NCBI GenBank assembly: GCA_038230735.1
Contig: JBBRMR010000011.1
Span: forward strand, 1-64,000
DNA length: 64,000 nucleotides
Direction: 5' to 3'
From: Arcicella sp038230735
Lineage (GTDB): Bacteria > Bacteroidota > Bacteroidia > Cytophagales > Spirosomataceae
How positions within the stretch are numbered: the first letter of the stretch is position 1; each line of letters begins with the position of its first letter. Of this stretch, positions 1 to 8,401 are shown piece by piece. A program made the translations under genes and the position numbers. The notes under the pieces are model-generated. The model had not been told where the DNA came from. It saw only the letters and a program-made list of their open reading frames with translations, and ran no database searches.

Positions 1-1
1 G

Positions 2-139
2 GGATGTTATCAAGGCTATAATGCCAAAAATGGTACGGAGGGCGTAGGGAAAGCTGCCAATTCAGCGGTGGTGCTTTCAATGTTATTGATTTTCATAGAA
101 GAATTGGTTATTGTTCAATTTATTAATGAAATAAGGTAA
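2..139 (+). CDS. mlaE: MlaE-like ABC permease, 3' end only
   Basis: Only the last 45 codons are in the window, read from base 2 to the TAA at 137-139; the 5' end lies upstream. The tail carries a hydrophobic helix (VVLSMLLIFIEELVIVQF) as expected for the last membrane segment of the MlaE/YrbE permease that moves phospholipids across the inner membrane. On its own the fragment is too short for a firm family call. The identification rests on the two genes that follow, an MlaF-type ATPase and an MCE-domain MlaD protein, which is the standard order. Confidence 0.75.
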   Translation, partial: GCYQGYNAKNGTEGVGKAANSAVVLSMLLIFIEELVIVQFINEIR

Positions 140-177
140 TTGGGTGTGAGGTTTCAACAATAAAAAATTAACGATTG

Positions 178-954
178 ATGATTGATAAGAATGACTTAGT
201 GATATCCATAAAAGACCTCCGAAAATCCTTCGGTCCGCTCAAGGTATTGAATGGTGTGAACCTTGAATTACATAAAGGGGAAAACATTGCAGTATTGGGT
301 CGTTCGGGTACGGGTAAATCGGTTTTGATTAAAATTATCGTTGGATTATTAAAGCCTGATACTGGAATGGTGGAGGTTTTTGGACGAGAAATTGATAAAG
401 TAGATGATAAAGAATTACAGCAATTAAGATTGAAAATTGGCTTTTCTTTTCAAAATAGTGCCTTATATGATAGCATGAGCGTGAGAGAAAATTTGGAATT
501 TCCGTTGGTCAGAAATAAACGAGAATTGGGTCGGAAAGAGGTACAAAAAGCGATTGAAGAAGTATTAGAAAACGTAGGATTATCACAAACTATTAACCAA
601 ATGCCCTCTGAACTTTCGGGAGGACAAAAAAAGCGAATCGGTATTGCCCGAACGCTGATTCTGAAACCCGAAATCATGCTCTATGATGAACCTACTTCTG
701 GACTCGACCCCATGACGAGTATTGAAATCAATAATCTCATTAAAACCGTTCAGCAACAATACAATACCAGTGCCATCATCATTACCCACGACCTCACTTG
801 TGCCAAAACAACGGGAGATAAAGTGGCAATTTTGATAGAAGGTAAATTTTTAAAACAAGGTACATTCAAAGAAGTTTTTGATTCGCAAGACCCCAAAATT
901 AGGGCTTTTTACGATTACAATTTTATAGAAGATAATGGAAAAAAAGAAGACTAA
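178..954 (+). CDS. mlaF: MlaF-like ABC transporter ATP-binding protein
   Basis: This is a 258-residue nucleotide-binding subunit that would power phospholipid transport by the Mla complex at the inner membrane. Visible motifs are Walker A (GRSGTGKS), the signature LSGGQKKR, Walker B with the following D-loop (LYDEPTSGLD), and the switch His in ITHD. The ATG at 178 is chosen over a TTG directly before it at 175. It lies 38 bases after mlaE and its 3' end overlaps mlaD by 20 bases, so the three are probably one operon. Confidence 0.9.
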   Translation: MIDKNDLVISIKDLRKSFGPLKVLNGVNLELHKGENIAVLGRSGTGKSVLIKIIVGLLKPDTGMVEVFGREIDKVDDKELQQLRLKIGFSFQNSALYDSMSVRENLEFPLVRNKRELGRKEVQKAIEEVLENVGLSQTINQMPSELSGGQKKRIGIARTLILKPEIMLYDEPTSGLDPMTSIEINNLIKTVQQQYNTSAIIITHDLTCAKTTGDKVAILIEGKFLKQGTFKEVFDSQDPKIRAFYDYNFIEDNGKKED

Positions 955-1942
955 CCGCCCCGTTGTAGTGGGTATTTTTGTGGCTTTGGGCATCGCCATT
1001 TTAATTGCCACGGTGTTTACTTTGGGCGAACAAAAGAAGACTTTTGTGAAGACTTTTACCATCAACGCCGTCTTTGGTGATGTCAGCGGTTTGTTGCCAG
1101 GAGCCAATGTGTTATTCTCGGGTGTAAAAATCGGGACTATCAAAAAGATAAGTTTTTATAACGATTCTCAGGTACTGGTTACCATGAATATTGAAGGAGC
1201 TGTTGAATCACATATCCATAAAGATGCCAAGGCAAAAATAGGTTCAGATGGCTTGATTGGAAATAAATTAGTGGTTATTTACGGAGGTACACGCACGATG
1301 CCACAAGTAGAAAAGGGTGATTTTATTAAGGTAGAAAACGGATTAAGTACCGAAGACATGATGGCAACTCTGCAGGCGAATAATAAAAATCTTTTGGACA
1401 TAACCAACACTTTTAAAAGTATTTCCAAGAAAATTGATAGTGGAAATGGTCCAATTGCTACTTTATTAAACGACCCAAATATGTCGAGGAAATTGAATAG
1501 CACCGTTGAAAATCTACAGGCAACCGTTGCCAATTTCAATACCGTTTCTGCCAGTAGCAAAGACGTTTTAGCAAACCTTTCGGATTTTTCAGGGAAACTC
1601 AATAGAAAAGGAAATTCGGTGAATGATTTGGTAGCAGATACCACCATTTATCGAAATATCAGAGGAACAATTAATGAACTCAGAACGGCATCAAATTCTC
1701 TTGAAAGATTCACTTCAAGTTTGAAAAGTGTCGGTAATCGCATCAATCAAAAAAATAGTCCTTTGGGCGTACTTTTGAATGATTCTTCAAGTGCTTCATC
1801 TTTGAAAGTAACCTTAAAAAACTTGCAATTAAGTAGCCAAAAACTTAATGACGACCTTGAAGCGGTGCAGCATAACTTTTTGTTGAGAGGATTTTTTAAG
1901 AAAAAAGCAAAGGAGAAAGAGAAAGAAGGAGTGGAGCAGTAA
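935..1942 (+). CDS. mlaD: MlaD-like MCE-domain protein
   Basis: This 335-residue protein has one N-terminal membrane helix (about residues 8-28) followed by an MCE domain (about 38-120, with GLLPGANVLFSGVKIGTI and SDGLIGNKLV). A long helical periplasmic region follows, and the tail is Lys/Glu-rich. MCE proteins form hexameric rings that carry lipids between inner and outer membranes; here it would be the substrate-binding partner of the preceding ATPase and permease. The start lies inside mlaF, which indicates translational coupling. The C-terminal helical part is longer than in E. coli MlaD, as is usual for Bacteroidota MCE proteins. Confidence 0.9.
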   Translation: MEKKKTNRPVVVGIFVALGIAILIATVFTLGEQKKTFVKTFTINAVFGDVSGLLPGANVLFSGVKIGTIKKISFYNDSQVLVTMNIEGAVESHIHKDAKAKIGSDGLIGNKLVVIYGGTRTMPQVEKGDFIKVENGLSTEDMMATLQANNKNLLDITNTFKSISKKIDSGNGPIATLLNDPNMSRKLNSTVENLQATVANFNTVSASSKDVLANLSDFSGKLNRKGNSVNDLVADTTIYRNIRGTINELRTASNSLERFTSSLKSVGNRINQKNSPLGVLLNDSSSASSLKVTLKNLQLSSQKLNDDLEAVQHNFLLRGFFKKKAKEKEKEGVEQ

Positions 1943-1966
1943 AACACCTGTAACTGGGTAAACATT

Positions 1967-2020
1967 GTGAAATCTAACCGCTGATAAGGTAAAAAGTCGC
2001 TGTCAGCGATTAGATTTCAC
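1967..2020. repeat. Imperfect palindrome after mlaD
   Basis: The arms GTGAAATCTAACCGCTGA and TCAGCGATTAGATTTCAC pair over 18 bases with one mismatch around a loop of 18 bases. It lies 24 bases after mlaD. There is no T-tract, so it is not a classical intrinsic terminator, though it may protect or end the mla transcript. Confidence 0.6.
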
Positions 2021-2093
2021 AAATATTCAGTATTGCACCAAGGTAAACACATCCGAAAAGTAATAGTTAAATTTCTTACTTTCATTTAATTAA

Positions 2094-2139
2094 AAAAGGT
2101 GTATATTTAGAGATATTCTCTCGAAAACATACACCTTTT
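2094..2139. terminator. Bidirectional terminator between mlaD and the ECF sigma gene
   Basis: AAAAGGTGTAT (2094-2104) pairs exactly with ATACACCTTTT (2129-2139). A/T tracts on both sides make it usable for the convergent genes ending at 1942 and 2157. Confidence 0.7.
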
Positions 2140-2156
2140 CAAATTTTAATTTTACC

Positions 2157-2714
2157 TTAAAACTTACTCATCGCAATTCTCAAAGTTTCAACGCCACGAT
2201 GAATATTATTATTAACTGATTGATAATTAATATTCATTCGCTCTGCAATTTCTTGATTGCCCATTCTATCAAAATATCGCATCTTCAAAGCCTCAGAAAC
2301 CCTTGTGGGAAGTTTTTTTAAGGCTTTTTCTAATTTCATAAAGGTCTCTTCTCGTTCTTCTGTATCATGCGAATGATGAGAAAAATATCGTTCAAATTGA
2401 TAATCCTGTTCAGAAATTCCGTCGAATGAAACACCAGTACGAGATTCCGTAATTTTGCGAACTAAATCATGACGCAGGGAAGTTTTCAAATATGGTTCAA
2501 TATTGTCCGTATCGGCTAAATTATGCTTGCGTGACCATAAATTTACAAATAAATCCTGCACCGCATCTCTCACTAATTCACTATCTTGGGCGATTTTATT
2601 GCCGTAGCTAATCAATATTTTATGATTCAGTCGATAGATTAATTGAAAGGCGAGTTGGTCTCCATTTTTAAATTGCTTCCAAAGTTCATAATTGTTATAA
2701 GATTGTCTTTTCAT
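2157..2714 (-). CDS. ECF sigma factor (sigma-70 family)
   Basis: This 185-residue protein has the two-domain layout of extracytoplasmic-function sigma factors. Region 2 is seen around DAVQDLFVNLWSRKHNL, and region 4 is a helix-turn-helix near the C terminus (MGNQEIAERMNINYQSVNNN). It would direct RNA polymerase to a small regulon. Many Bacteroidota ECF factors of this length pair with a FecR anti-sigma factor and a SusC-like receptor. None is next to this gene, so its signal cannot be guessed from context. It is divergent from the metallophosphoesterase gene. Confidence 0.88.
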   Translation of the reverse strand: MKRQSYNNYELWKQFKNGDQLAFQLIYRLNHKILISYGNKIAQDSELVRDAVQDLFVNLWSRKHNLADTDNIEPYLKTSLRHDLVRKITESRTGVSFDGISEQDYQFERYFSHHSHDTEEREETFMKLEKALKKLPTRVSEALKMRYFDRMGNQEIAERMNINYQSVNNNIHRGVETLRIAMSKF

Positions 2715-2926
2715 GAGTCTAAACTTGTTTGATTACCAAAAATTATTAGAAAATTTCTATTACAAATAGACTGTTTTTTTTCCATTCAGACTTTTCCTAT
2801 TTTATTAAATATTGATACTATTTTACCATTATTCTAAATTGTCATGCCGTTCATCATAAAACATTCAATCAATGAACCTCTCATCACAATTTTGAGTTTT
2901 CATTAAATACAAAATCAAAAATATAA

Positions 2927-4198
2927 ATGAATAAGTTAATTATCATCCCAACCATTACCATCATATTTTTGCTGATTGACTGGTACGTTTGGCAAGCCGT
3001 AAAAATTTCCACTCAAAATATTGCTCAAAGTTCTCAAAACATCGTAAAATATATCTTTTGGGGCATTACCGCATTAACTATTACGGGGATGTGGTTATAT
3101 AATTTTACTAACCCAGACTGGATGGGCAAAACCATGCGTACCGTCATTATGGTAGGCGTTTTTATCAATTATGTTTCCAAAATATTCGTGATTTTATTCC
3201 TGCTGATTGATGATTTAGGTCGTCTGGTTCGATGGATTGTCTCTAAGTTTTCGGGTACGTCTTCGCAAGGAATTAATAGCAATAATCCAGTGGAGGGAAG
3301 TGGTATCACTCGTTCAGAATTTTTGATGAAAGCTGCCGTGGTGGCGGGTGCGGTGCCTGCCATTGCCCTCACGTGGGGAATCATTTCGGGAGCTCACGAT
3401 TATAGAATTCGTAGGATAAAACTGGCTTTAAAAAATCTTCCGAAGCCATTTGAAGGCATGACCATCGCCCAAATTTCAGATATTCACTCGGGTTCATTTT
3501 TCAATCGGGTAGCGGTGAAGGGGGGCGTTGAAATGTTGATGAAAGAGAAACCCGACATGGTGTTTTTTACGGGCGATTTGGTAAACAATTTAGCCAGCGA
3601 AGTGCAGGAGTATATTGATATTTTCAACAAAATAAAAGCACCCTTGGGAGTATTCAGTACGCTCGGCAATCATGATTATGCTGATTATGTAAATTGGTCA
3701 GACAACCCGCAAGGAAAACGCAAGAATCTTAATGATCTAATGCATGCTCACAAGGTTTTGGGCTACGATTTATTGATGGATGAAAACCGTTTTATAGAGC
3801 AAGGAGGAGAAAAATTAGCCATCATCGGCGTACAAAATATCAGCGGACAAAATCGTTTTCATAGTTACGGAGACTTAGAAAAAGCCTACAAAGGCACAGA
3901 AGAAGCACCCGTAAAATTATTGCTATCCCACGACCCAACGCATTGGGATAAGGAAGTAAATACCAAATATAAGGACATTGACGTAATGTTTTCTGGGCAT
4001 ACGCACGGAACGCAATTTGGCATAAATATTGGCGATTATACGTGGTCGCCCGCTCAATATGCCTATAAACAATGGGCGGGTATGTACGAACAAGGCAACC
4101 AAAAACTGTATGTAAACCGTGGCTATGGCTATATTGGCTATCCAGGTAGAGTAGGAATGCCACCTGAAATTACGGTTTTTGAATTGGTGAAGGGTTGA
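2927..4198 (+). CDS. Membrane-anchored metallophosphoesterase
   Basis: This 423-residue protein has about four hydrophobic segments in its first 155 residues and a calcineurin-type phosphoesterase domain after that. The five metal-binding blocks are visible: AQISDIHSG, FFTGDLVNN, LGNHDYAD, LSHDPTHWD and FSGHTHGTQFG. These hold a two-metal centre that hydrolyses phosphate esters. Relatives of the YkuE/YaeI type act on lipid-linked phosphates such as UDP-diacylglucosamine, but the substrate here is not determined. The 3' end overlaps the convergent SDR gene by 29 bases. Confidence 0.88.
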   Translation: MNKLIIIPTITIIFLLIDWYVWQAVKISTQNIAQSSQNIVKYIFWGITALTITGMWLYNFTNPDWMGKTMRTVIMVGVFINYVSKIFVILFLLIDDLGRLVRWIVSKFSGTSSQGINSNNPVEGSGITRSEFLMKAAVVAGAVPAIALTWGIISGAHDYRIRRIKLALKNLPKPFEGMTIAQISDIHSGSFFNRVAVKGGVEMLMKEKPDMVFFTGDLVNNLASEVQEYIDIFNKIKAPLGVFSTLGNHDYADYVNWSDNPQGKRKNLNDLMHAHKVLGYDLLMDENRFIEQGGEKLAIIGVQNISGQNRFHSYGDLEKAYKGTEEAPVKLLLSHDPTHWDKEVNTKYKDIDVMFSGHTHGTQFGINIGDYTWSPAQYAYKQWAGMYEQGNQKLYVNRGYGYIGYPGRVGMPPEITVFELVKG

Positions 4199-5003
4199 GA
4201 TACTCAAATCCCAAAGGATTACGATATTTAAACTCATACCCAGTCCGCAAAATCAGTTTTTGCGGACTAATTACTTTATAGGGTATTTGCTCCGTTGGTT
4301 CTTCAAAAATAGGCTTTTCAAAACCTAAATCTGCACAATTTTTCAAGTAAACTTCTTCACGCAAGGGATGTTCGGGCGAAACTACATTGAAGATTTCGTT
4401 CCAAAAACCTTTCTCCAAAATCATCGTAATTATCTGAATTACATCGTCTTGATGGACGTAATTTACGGGAATTTTTCCCGTGTTCATAACCTTACCCGCA
4501 AAGTATTTAGCGGGGATTCTTTCGCCTCCCATCAGTCCGCCACAACGCAAAATCGTAACATTTTGAGGAAGCGTTTTTAGCAAATTCTCCACTTTTATCA
4601 AGGCATGATTTTCATTGACTTCATTGACTTCGGTCATTTCTTGATTGAGTTCTGGATAAACGGAGGTTGAAGAAGTATAGATAACGGATTTGATGGAGGA
4701 ATCAGCTAAATTTTCAATCAATGATTGTACTTGCTGAACATGAAAATCTTCTCCATATTTTCCAGCCCGTGGAGGAATGCAGATGATAAGTATTTCTGAA
4801 TCAAGGAATTGTGAAATTATTTTGATTGTATTTGCTTCCATTTGAGGAGAAAATTTAATCAAAAATGGCTCAATTCCTACACTCAAAAGTAAAGGCATTT
4901 TCTCCGCAGAAGTAGTAGAACCTTTGACGGCATGACCTTTTCCCACTAAGAATTTCCCTAATGGTAAACCCAACCAACCACAACCTAAAATGCTGATTTT
5001 CAT
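4170..5003 (-). CDS. NAD(P)-binding SDR/epimerase-like protein
   Basis: This 277-residue protein opens with a Rossmann motif (ISILGCGWLGLPLGKFL). It belongs to the atypical extended SDR group often annotated as NAD-dependent epimerase/dehydratase. The typical catalytic YxxxK is not obvious; VIYTSSTSVYPE covers the usual Ser region, so the reaction is unknown. The ATG at 5003 is preferred to one 42 bases upstream because the protein then begins at the Rossmann strand and the start sits one base after the nadD stop. It is probably cotranscribed with nadD and overlaps the metallophosphoesterase gene tail to tail. Confidence 0.8.
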   Translation of the reverse strand: MKISILGCGWLGLPLGKFLVGKGHAVKGSTTSAEKMPLLLSVGIEPFLIKFSPQMEANTIKIISQFLDSEILIICIPPRAGKYGEDFHVQQVQSLIENLADSSIKSVIYTSSTSVYPELNQEMTEVNEVNENHALIKVENLLKTLPQNVTILRCGGLMGGERIPAKYFAGKVMNTGKIPVNYVHQDDVIQIITMILEKGFWNEIFNVVSPEHPLREEVYLKNCADLGFEKPIFEEPTEQIPYKVISPQKLILRTGYEFKYRNPLGFEYLNPSPIQKP

Positions 5004-5004
5004 A

Positions 5005-5577
5005 TTATAAATAAAATTTCTTCCAATGAATATATTCCTCCACACTCTCAGAAACCATGTATCGGATAGATTTTCTATTTTTCAGACAATCCCGAATAAA
5101 AGTTGCTGAAATATCTAAGGATGGAGCATTTACTAACTTGACATTCGGATGATTTTCCAAATCGCTTTTCACGGAATTGGGTCTTGGATAGACATATAAT
5201 CCGAAATATTCTAATATTTTATCGTGATTTTTCCAATTAGGGAATTGAGCTAAGTTATCACCCCCAATTATCAATTTGAACTCGAGTTGAGGGTTTTTTT
5301 CTTGTAAACGAATGAGCGTATCAATCGTAAAAGATGGTTTCGGCATCGAAAATTCAATATCGGTAGCCTTAAATTTGGCATTATCGGCAATGGCTTTTTC
5401 AACCATCGCTAAACGGTCAAATTCGTGCAGTAAGGAGGTATTTTTTTTGAAAGGGTTTTGCGGAGACACCACAAACCAAACTTGGTCTAAGTCCGTGGTG
5501 GTTGCCATGACATTCGCCACAATCAAATGTCCCACATGAATAGGGTTGAAAGACCCAAAGAATAAACCGATTTTCAT
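5005..5577 (-). CDS. nadD: Nicotinate-nucleotide adenylyltransferase
   Basis: This 190-residue enzyme transfers AMP from ATP to nicotinate mononucleotide in NAD synthesis. It shows the nucleotidyltransferase signature GSFNPIHVGH at the N terminus and the second ATP-binding block ISATFIRD near the C terminus, both required for the family. The length is normal. It follows gmk on the same strand, separated by 127 bases that hold an inverted repeat, and is followed one base later by the SDR gene. Confidence 0.94.
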   Translation of the reverse strand: MKIGLFFGSFNPIHVGHLIVANVMATTTDLDQVWFVVSPQNPFKKNTSLLHEFDRLAMVEKAIADNAKFKATDIEFSMPKPSFTIDTLIRLQEKNPQLEFKLIIGGDNLAQFPNWKNHDKILEYFGLYVYPRPNSVKSDLENHPNVKLVNAPSLDISATFIRDCLKNRKSIRYMVSESVEEYIHWKKFYL

Positions 5578-5607
5578 TATTAATAAACAGTTATTAGTGA
5601 ACAGTCT

Positions 5608-5683
5608 GGCGGCGTTCCGCTATCAGTAAACAGCCATCAGTAAGAAAATGTACATCCTAAATTTCTGACAGCGGAACGCCGCC
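5608..5683. repeat. Hairpin with perfect 14-base arms between gmk and nadD
   Basis: GGCGGCGTTCCGCT (5608-5621) is the exact reverse complement of AGCGGAACGCCGCC (5670-5683). The flanks hold loosely repeated words (CAGTAAACAGCCATCAGTAA and similar), and an outer arm pairs AGTGAACAGT near 5597 with CCGTTCACTGAT near 5702. The GC-rich core stands out against the AT-rich spacer. Confidence 0.75.
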
Positions 5684-5704
5684 CGACTACTTTCTGATTA
5701 CCGT

Positions 5705-6277
5705 TCACTGATGTGTGAATTCATCAAATAATGTCTGCGATTTTCTGAACGCTTCCGTTAGGTCGTCATTAAGAAGTATTACATCAAATTGGTCTTGGAA
5801 AGTCATTTCAAATTTCATTTTAAAAACTCGTTTTGAAATAGAATCTTCCGAATCCGTCCCTCTTTCACGCAAACGCTTTTCTAATTCTACCACACTCGGA
5901 ACTTTTACAAAAATTGACAAAGCTCTATCCTGATAATATTCCTTCAATTTCACGCCACCACGCACATCCACATCAAAAATTACGTGTTTGCCCGATGCCC
6001 AAAGTCGTTCAATTTCCGATTTCAAAGTACCATAATAAGCCCCAGGGTAAACTTCCTCCCACTCTACAAACTCATGCTTATCTATTTTATCCTTAAATTC
6101 TTCGGGTGTCATAAAGTGATAATCTTTACCATTTTTTTCATTTCGCCCACGCTTATCACGGGTACAAGCTGAAATAGAAAAGCCCAAATTTTTATTGTTC
6201 GCCAAAAGATGCTTGACGATAGTCGTTTTGCCCGAACCAGAAGGGGCAGAGAAGATGATGAGTTTTCCGTTTTCCAA
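5705..6277 (-). CDS. gmk: Guanylate kinase
   Basis: This 190-residue enzyme phosphorylates GMP to GDP using ATP. The P-loop FSAPSGSGKTTI is at the N terminus, followed by the GMP-binding region (SACTRDKRGRNEKNGKDYHF) and the VEWEEVYPGAYYGT block. The length is typical for bacterial Gmk. It starts a minus-strand run with nadD and the SDR gene. Confidence 0.95.
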   Translation of the reverse strand: MENGKLIIFSAPSGSGKTTIVKHLLANNKNLGFSISACTRDKRGRNEKNGKDYHFMTPEEFKDKIDKHEFVEWEEVYPGAYYGTLKSEIERLWASGKHVIFDVDVRGGVKLKEYYQDRALSIFVKVPSVVELEKRLRERGTDSEDSISKRVFKMKFEMTFQDQFDVILLNDDLTEAFRKSQTLFDEFTHQ

Positions 6278-6336
6278 GTTTTAATTGAATGATTTTGTGG
6301 CTGAGTTATTTTTACTCAGAATTTCTACAAAAATAA

Positions 6337-6382
6337 AAGGTTATTAAATATAAATCGTCAAAACGATATACTTAATAACCTT
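6337..6382. terminator. Hairpin between anti-sigma gene and gmk
   Basis: AAGGTTATTAA (6337-6347) pairs exactly with TTAATAACCTT (6372-6382), with a further weak inner pairing of ATAT blocks. A second small hairpin, CTGAGT/ACTCAG, lies at 6301-6319. The site is upstream of gmk and downstream of the gene that begins at 6710, so it may terminate that transcript. Confidence 0.45.
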
Positions 6383-6443
6383 CAAAAGTCTATTCTTTAT
6401 ATTTTTTTACTATTCCCTAATACCTGTCCCCTAATCGCTAAGT

Positions 6444-6710
6444 TTACATCTTACTAATTTTCTGTTTAATACAATCAATAAGGCTCATCGGAACACATTT
6501 TTTCTCTAATCTTAATTGCATAGTTTCCTTGATACATTTCTCCAATTCATATCCTTTTTCACAAGGTAAACAATGAGCCATATTTTTCTCAAATTGAACA
6601 ATTTGTTCATCAGTTGCCTGATTATCTACAATTAGTTGAACCATTTTCATGCACTCAGCCTGATGCTCGCACGATGTCTTTTTTTGAATCTTTTCAGCCT
6701 CGAAAACCAT
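6444..6710 (-). CDS. Small anti-sigma factor-like protein
   Basis: This 88-residue, Cys-rich soluble protein resembles the zinc-finger anti-sigma partners found after SigE-like ECF factors in Cytophagales. A CxxC pair (CLPC) is present in NMAHCLPCEKGYELEKC. The position where such proteins usually have the first zinc-binding His appears to be Asn, although a His lies three residues later, so zinc binding may be altered. It lies 207 bases downstream of an ECF sigma gene on the same strand. The role as anti-sigma factor is inferred from neighbourhood and family resemblance. Confidence 0.7.
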   Translation of the reverse strand: MVFEAEKIQKKTSCEHQAECMKMVQLIVDNQATDEQIVQFEKNMAHCLPCEKGYELEKCIKETMQLRLEKKCVPMSLIDCIKQKISKM

Positions 6711-6845
6711 TTTATTTTTTAATTAAGCAATTATCTTGTTCGTATAATGGATTATCCTATTAAACCTGTAAGTAGTTAGTAAACAGGACGTTTTTAAAAA
6801 TAATTCCAATAGTTATAAAAAATATATTTGTTTAATTTATTGTTT

Positions 6846-6888
6846 AAAAAAGGTTTTGATAGTTCAACAAAATTTTCGCCAAACCTTT
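6846..6888 (-). terminator. Terminator-like hairpin between sigma and anti-sigma genes
   Basis: AAACCTTT (6881-6888) pairs with AAAGGTTT (6849-6856). Read on the minus strand, the stem ends in a run of T (6846-6851). It would end or attenuate the sigma transcript before the downstream gene. Confidence 0.5.
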
Positions 6889-6917
6889 ATTTTTTTATAA
6901 AGGTTCAATTCCATACT

Positions 6918-7538
6918 TTAATGTTCTGCCAAAGTGTCAGCATTAACATCATAGCCTAACGATTTGGCGTAAGATTTCAATTTTTCTTTCAACAACATTC
7001 TGGCACGGTGCAATCGTGAGCGAACCGTCCCGATGGGTATATCCAAAATCTTCGCCATCTCTTCATAAGTGAATCCTTCTACATCACAAAGAATAATAAC
7101 CGTTCTGAAATCTACGGGCAAAGCATTGAGGGCATTAGCAATTTCATCGCCGATTAAATCCTGAACAGTTTCCGCTCTTAAATCAACGGTTTGGTTGGTT
7201 TCTGCATCCTCTTCGGAGTTATAAGTTGTTTCAACTTCTTGATAATCAACCTTTGAGGGTTCTTTCGATTTTTTTCTAAAATCGTTAATAAAGCTATTCT
7301 TCAGAATCCTGAATAGCCATGCCTTGGCGTTTGTTCCCTGTGCGAAAGAGTTGATAAATCTGAATGCTTTGAGGTATGTATCTTGCACAAGGTCATTTGC
7401 ATCGTCTTCGTCATTTGTCAATCGGAAGGCAAAATTATACATAGAATCTATGTGAGGCATGAATTCTTTCTCAAAAACTTTATGTTTTTCGAGGTCTGAA
7501 TAGGTTTGAGTTGCTTTAACTTCTTCTTGTTCTTCCAT
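6918..7538 (-). CDS. ECF sigma factor (SigE/RpoE-like)
   Basis: This 206-residue sigma-70 family protein has region 2 at about residues 25-95 (YNFAFRLTNDEDDANDLVQD, then AWLFRILKNSFINDFRK). Region 4 is at about 135-190 (LPVDFRTVIILCDVEGFTYE and GTVRSRLHRAR). It is of the type that is genetically linked to a small zinc-finger anti-sigma factor, which matches the gene beginning at 6710. It probably controls an envelope or oxidative stress regulon, but no target is visible here. Confidence 0.92.
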   Translation of the reverse strand: MEEQEEVKATQTYSDLEKHKVFEKEFMPHIDSMYNFAFRLTNDEDDANDLVQDTYLKAFRFINSFAQGTNAKAWLFRILKNSFINDFRKKSKEPSKVDYQEVETTYNSEEDAETNQTVDLRAETVQDLIGDEIANALNALPVDFRTVIILCDVEGFTYEEMAKILDIPIGTVRSRLHRARMLLKEKLKSYAKSLGYDVNADTLAEH

Positions 7539-7763
7539 AATTGCTGTGAAGTATCATCTCTATAAAAGTAAAACATGATAATTAATTTACAAAGAAATCA
7601 TGCCAATAGATTTATCAAGTTTGGAATATTAATACAAACAAACAACTTGCCAAGAGTGTTTTTTGTCATTTTTCGGACAAAAAGGCATAAAAATTCTAAA
7701 ATATGTGTTTGTACTATGAATAAAGGGTTTTAGAAGGAATTTATTTCAAAATAATAATCATAA

Positions 7764-7797
7764 AAAAATCCCTTCCAAACAATTGAAAGAGATTTTT
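7764..7797 (-). terminator. Terminator after rpsJ
   Basis: AAAAATCCCTTCC and GAAAGAGATTTTT pair with two mismatches around a short loop, with A/T tracts at both ends. It lies 20 bases past the rpsJ stop. Confidence 0.6.
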
Positions 7798-7816
7798 AAC
7801 ATCAAAGTAAGGGCAA

Positions 7817-8122
7817 CTAAACTTTGATTTCAACATCAACACCCGAAGGCAATTCTAACTTCATCAAAGCATCAACTGTCTTGGGAGAAGAAGAGAAAAT
7901 GTCGATAAGACGCTTATAAGTACACAACTGGAACTGCTCACGTGCTTTTTTGTTTACGTGTGGAGAACGCAAAACCGTGAATTTCTCAATTTTAGTAGGC
8001 AAAGGAATTGGTCCTGAAACTACTGCACCCGTGGCTTTAACAGCCTTCACGATTTTCTCAGCCGATTTGTCCACCAAAGTGTGGTCAAATGACTTCAATT
8101 TAATTCTGATTTTTTGATCCAT
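7817..8122 (-). CDS. rpsJ: 30S ribosomal protein S10
   Basis: This 101-residue protein is unmistakably S10: it opens MDQKIRIKLKSFDHTLVDKS and includes the conserved GPIPLPTKIEKFTVLRSPHV stretch. S10 sits in the 30S head and, in many bacteria, also serves in transcription antitermination with NusB. It is normally in the str/S10 operon after fusA or before rplC, but here it is flanked by an ECF sigma gene and a divergent GntR gene, with its own terminator. It therefore appears to be monocistronic. Confidence 0.97.
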   Translation of the reverse strand: MDQKIRIKLKSFDHTLVDKSAEKIVKAVKATGAVVSGPIPLPTKIEKFTVLRSPHVNKKAREQFQLCTYKRLIDIFSSSPKTVDALMKLELPSGVDVEIKV

Positions 8123-8190
8123 TGTGTCTGGTACATTAATGTGAGAAACCCAAAAACCAAAAGTACCATTAGCTTTGATTTTGGGACTGC

Positions 8191-8198
8191 AAAATTAA
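8191..8198 (-). promoter_or_regulatory. Possible -7 element for rpsJ
   Basis: TAATTTTG on the minus strand matches the Bacteroidota -7 consensus TAnnTTTG, 69 bases before the rpsJ start. No good TTG lies at the expected distance upstream, so support is partial. Confidence 0.3.
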
Positions 8199-8338
8199 GG
8201 AAAAAGATTTAGAGTTAATAATGAATCAAGAATAATTAATAGTTTTGACAAAATGATGAGAACGCATCCATTCTGTGCTTTCTTGTTTATGTTGGCAAAA
8301 TCTATTCGTGATTTCACTTAGAATGAATATTCCCAATG

Positions 8339-8372
8339 ACTTCCCGAAAGTTCTTTTTAACTTTCGGGAAGT
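8339..8372. repeat. Perfect 14-bp hairpin upstream of a GntR regulator gene
   Basis: ACTTCCCGAAAGTT (8339-8352) and AACTTTCGGGAAGT (8359-8372) are exact reverse complements with a 6-base loop. The site lies 30 bases before the ATG of the GntR-type gene. It could be an autoregulatory operator or a leader hairpin. Confidence 0.75.
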
Positions 8373-8401
8373 TAAAACCCATCCATCATTGTATCAAATT
8401 A

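Noticed and set aside
2157..2714. ECF sigma factor as part of a FecIR/SusCD system
   Set aside because: No FecR-type anti-sigma factor, TonB receptor or SusD gene is adjacent.
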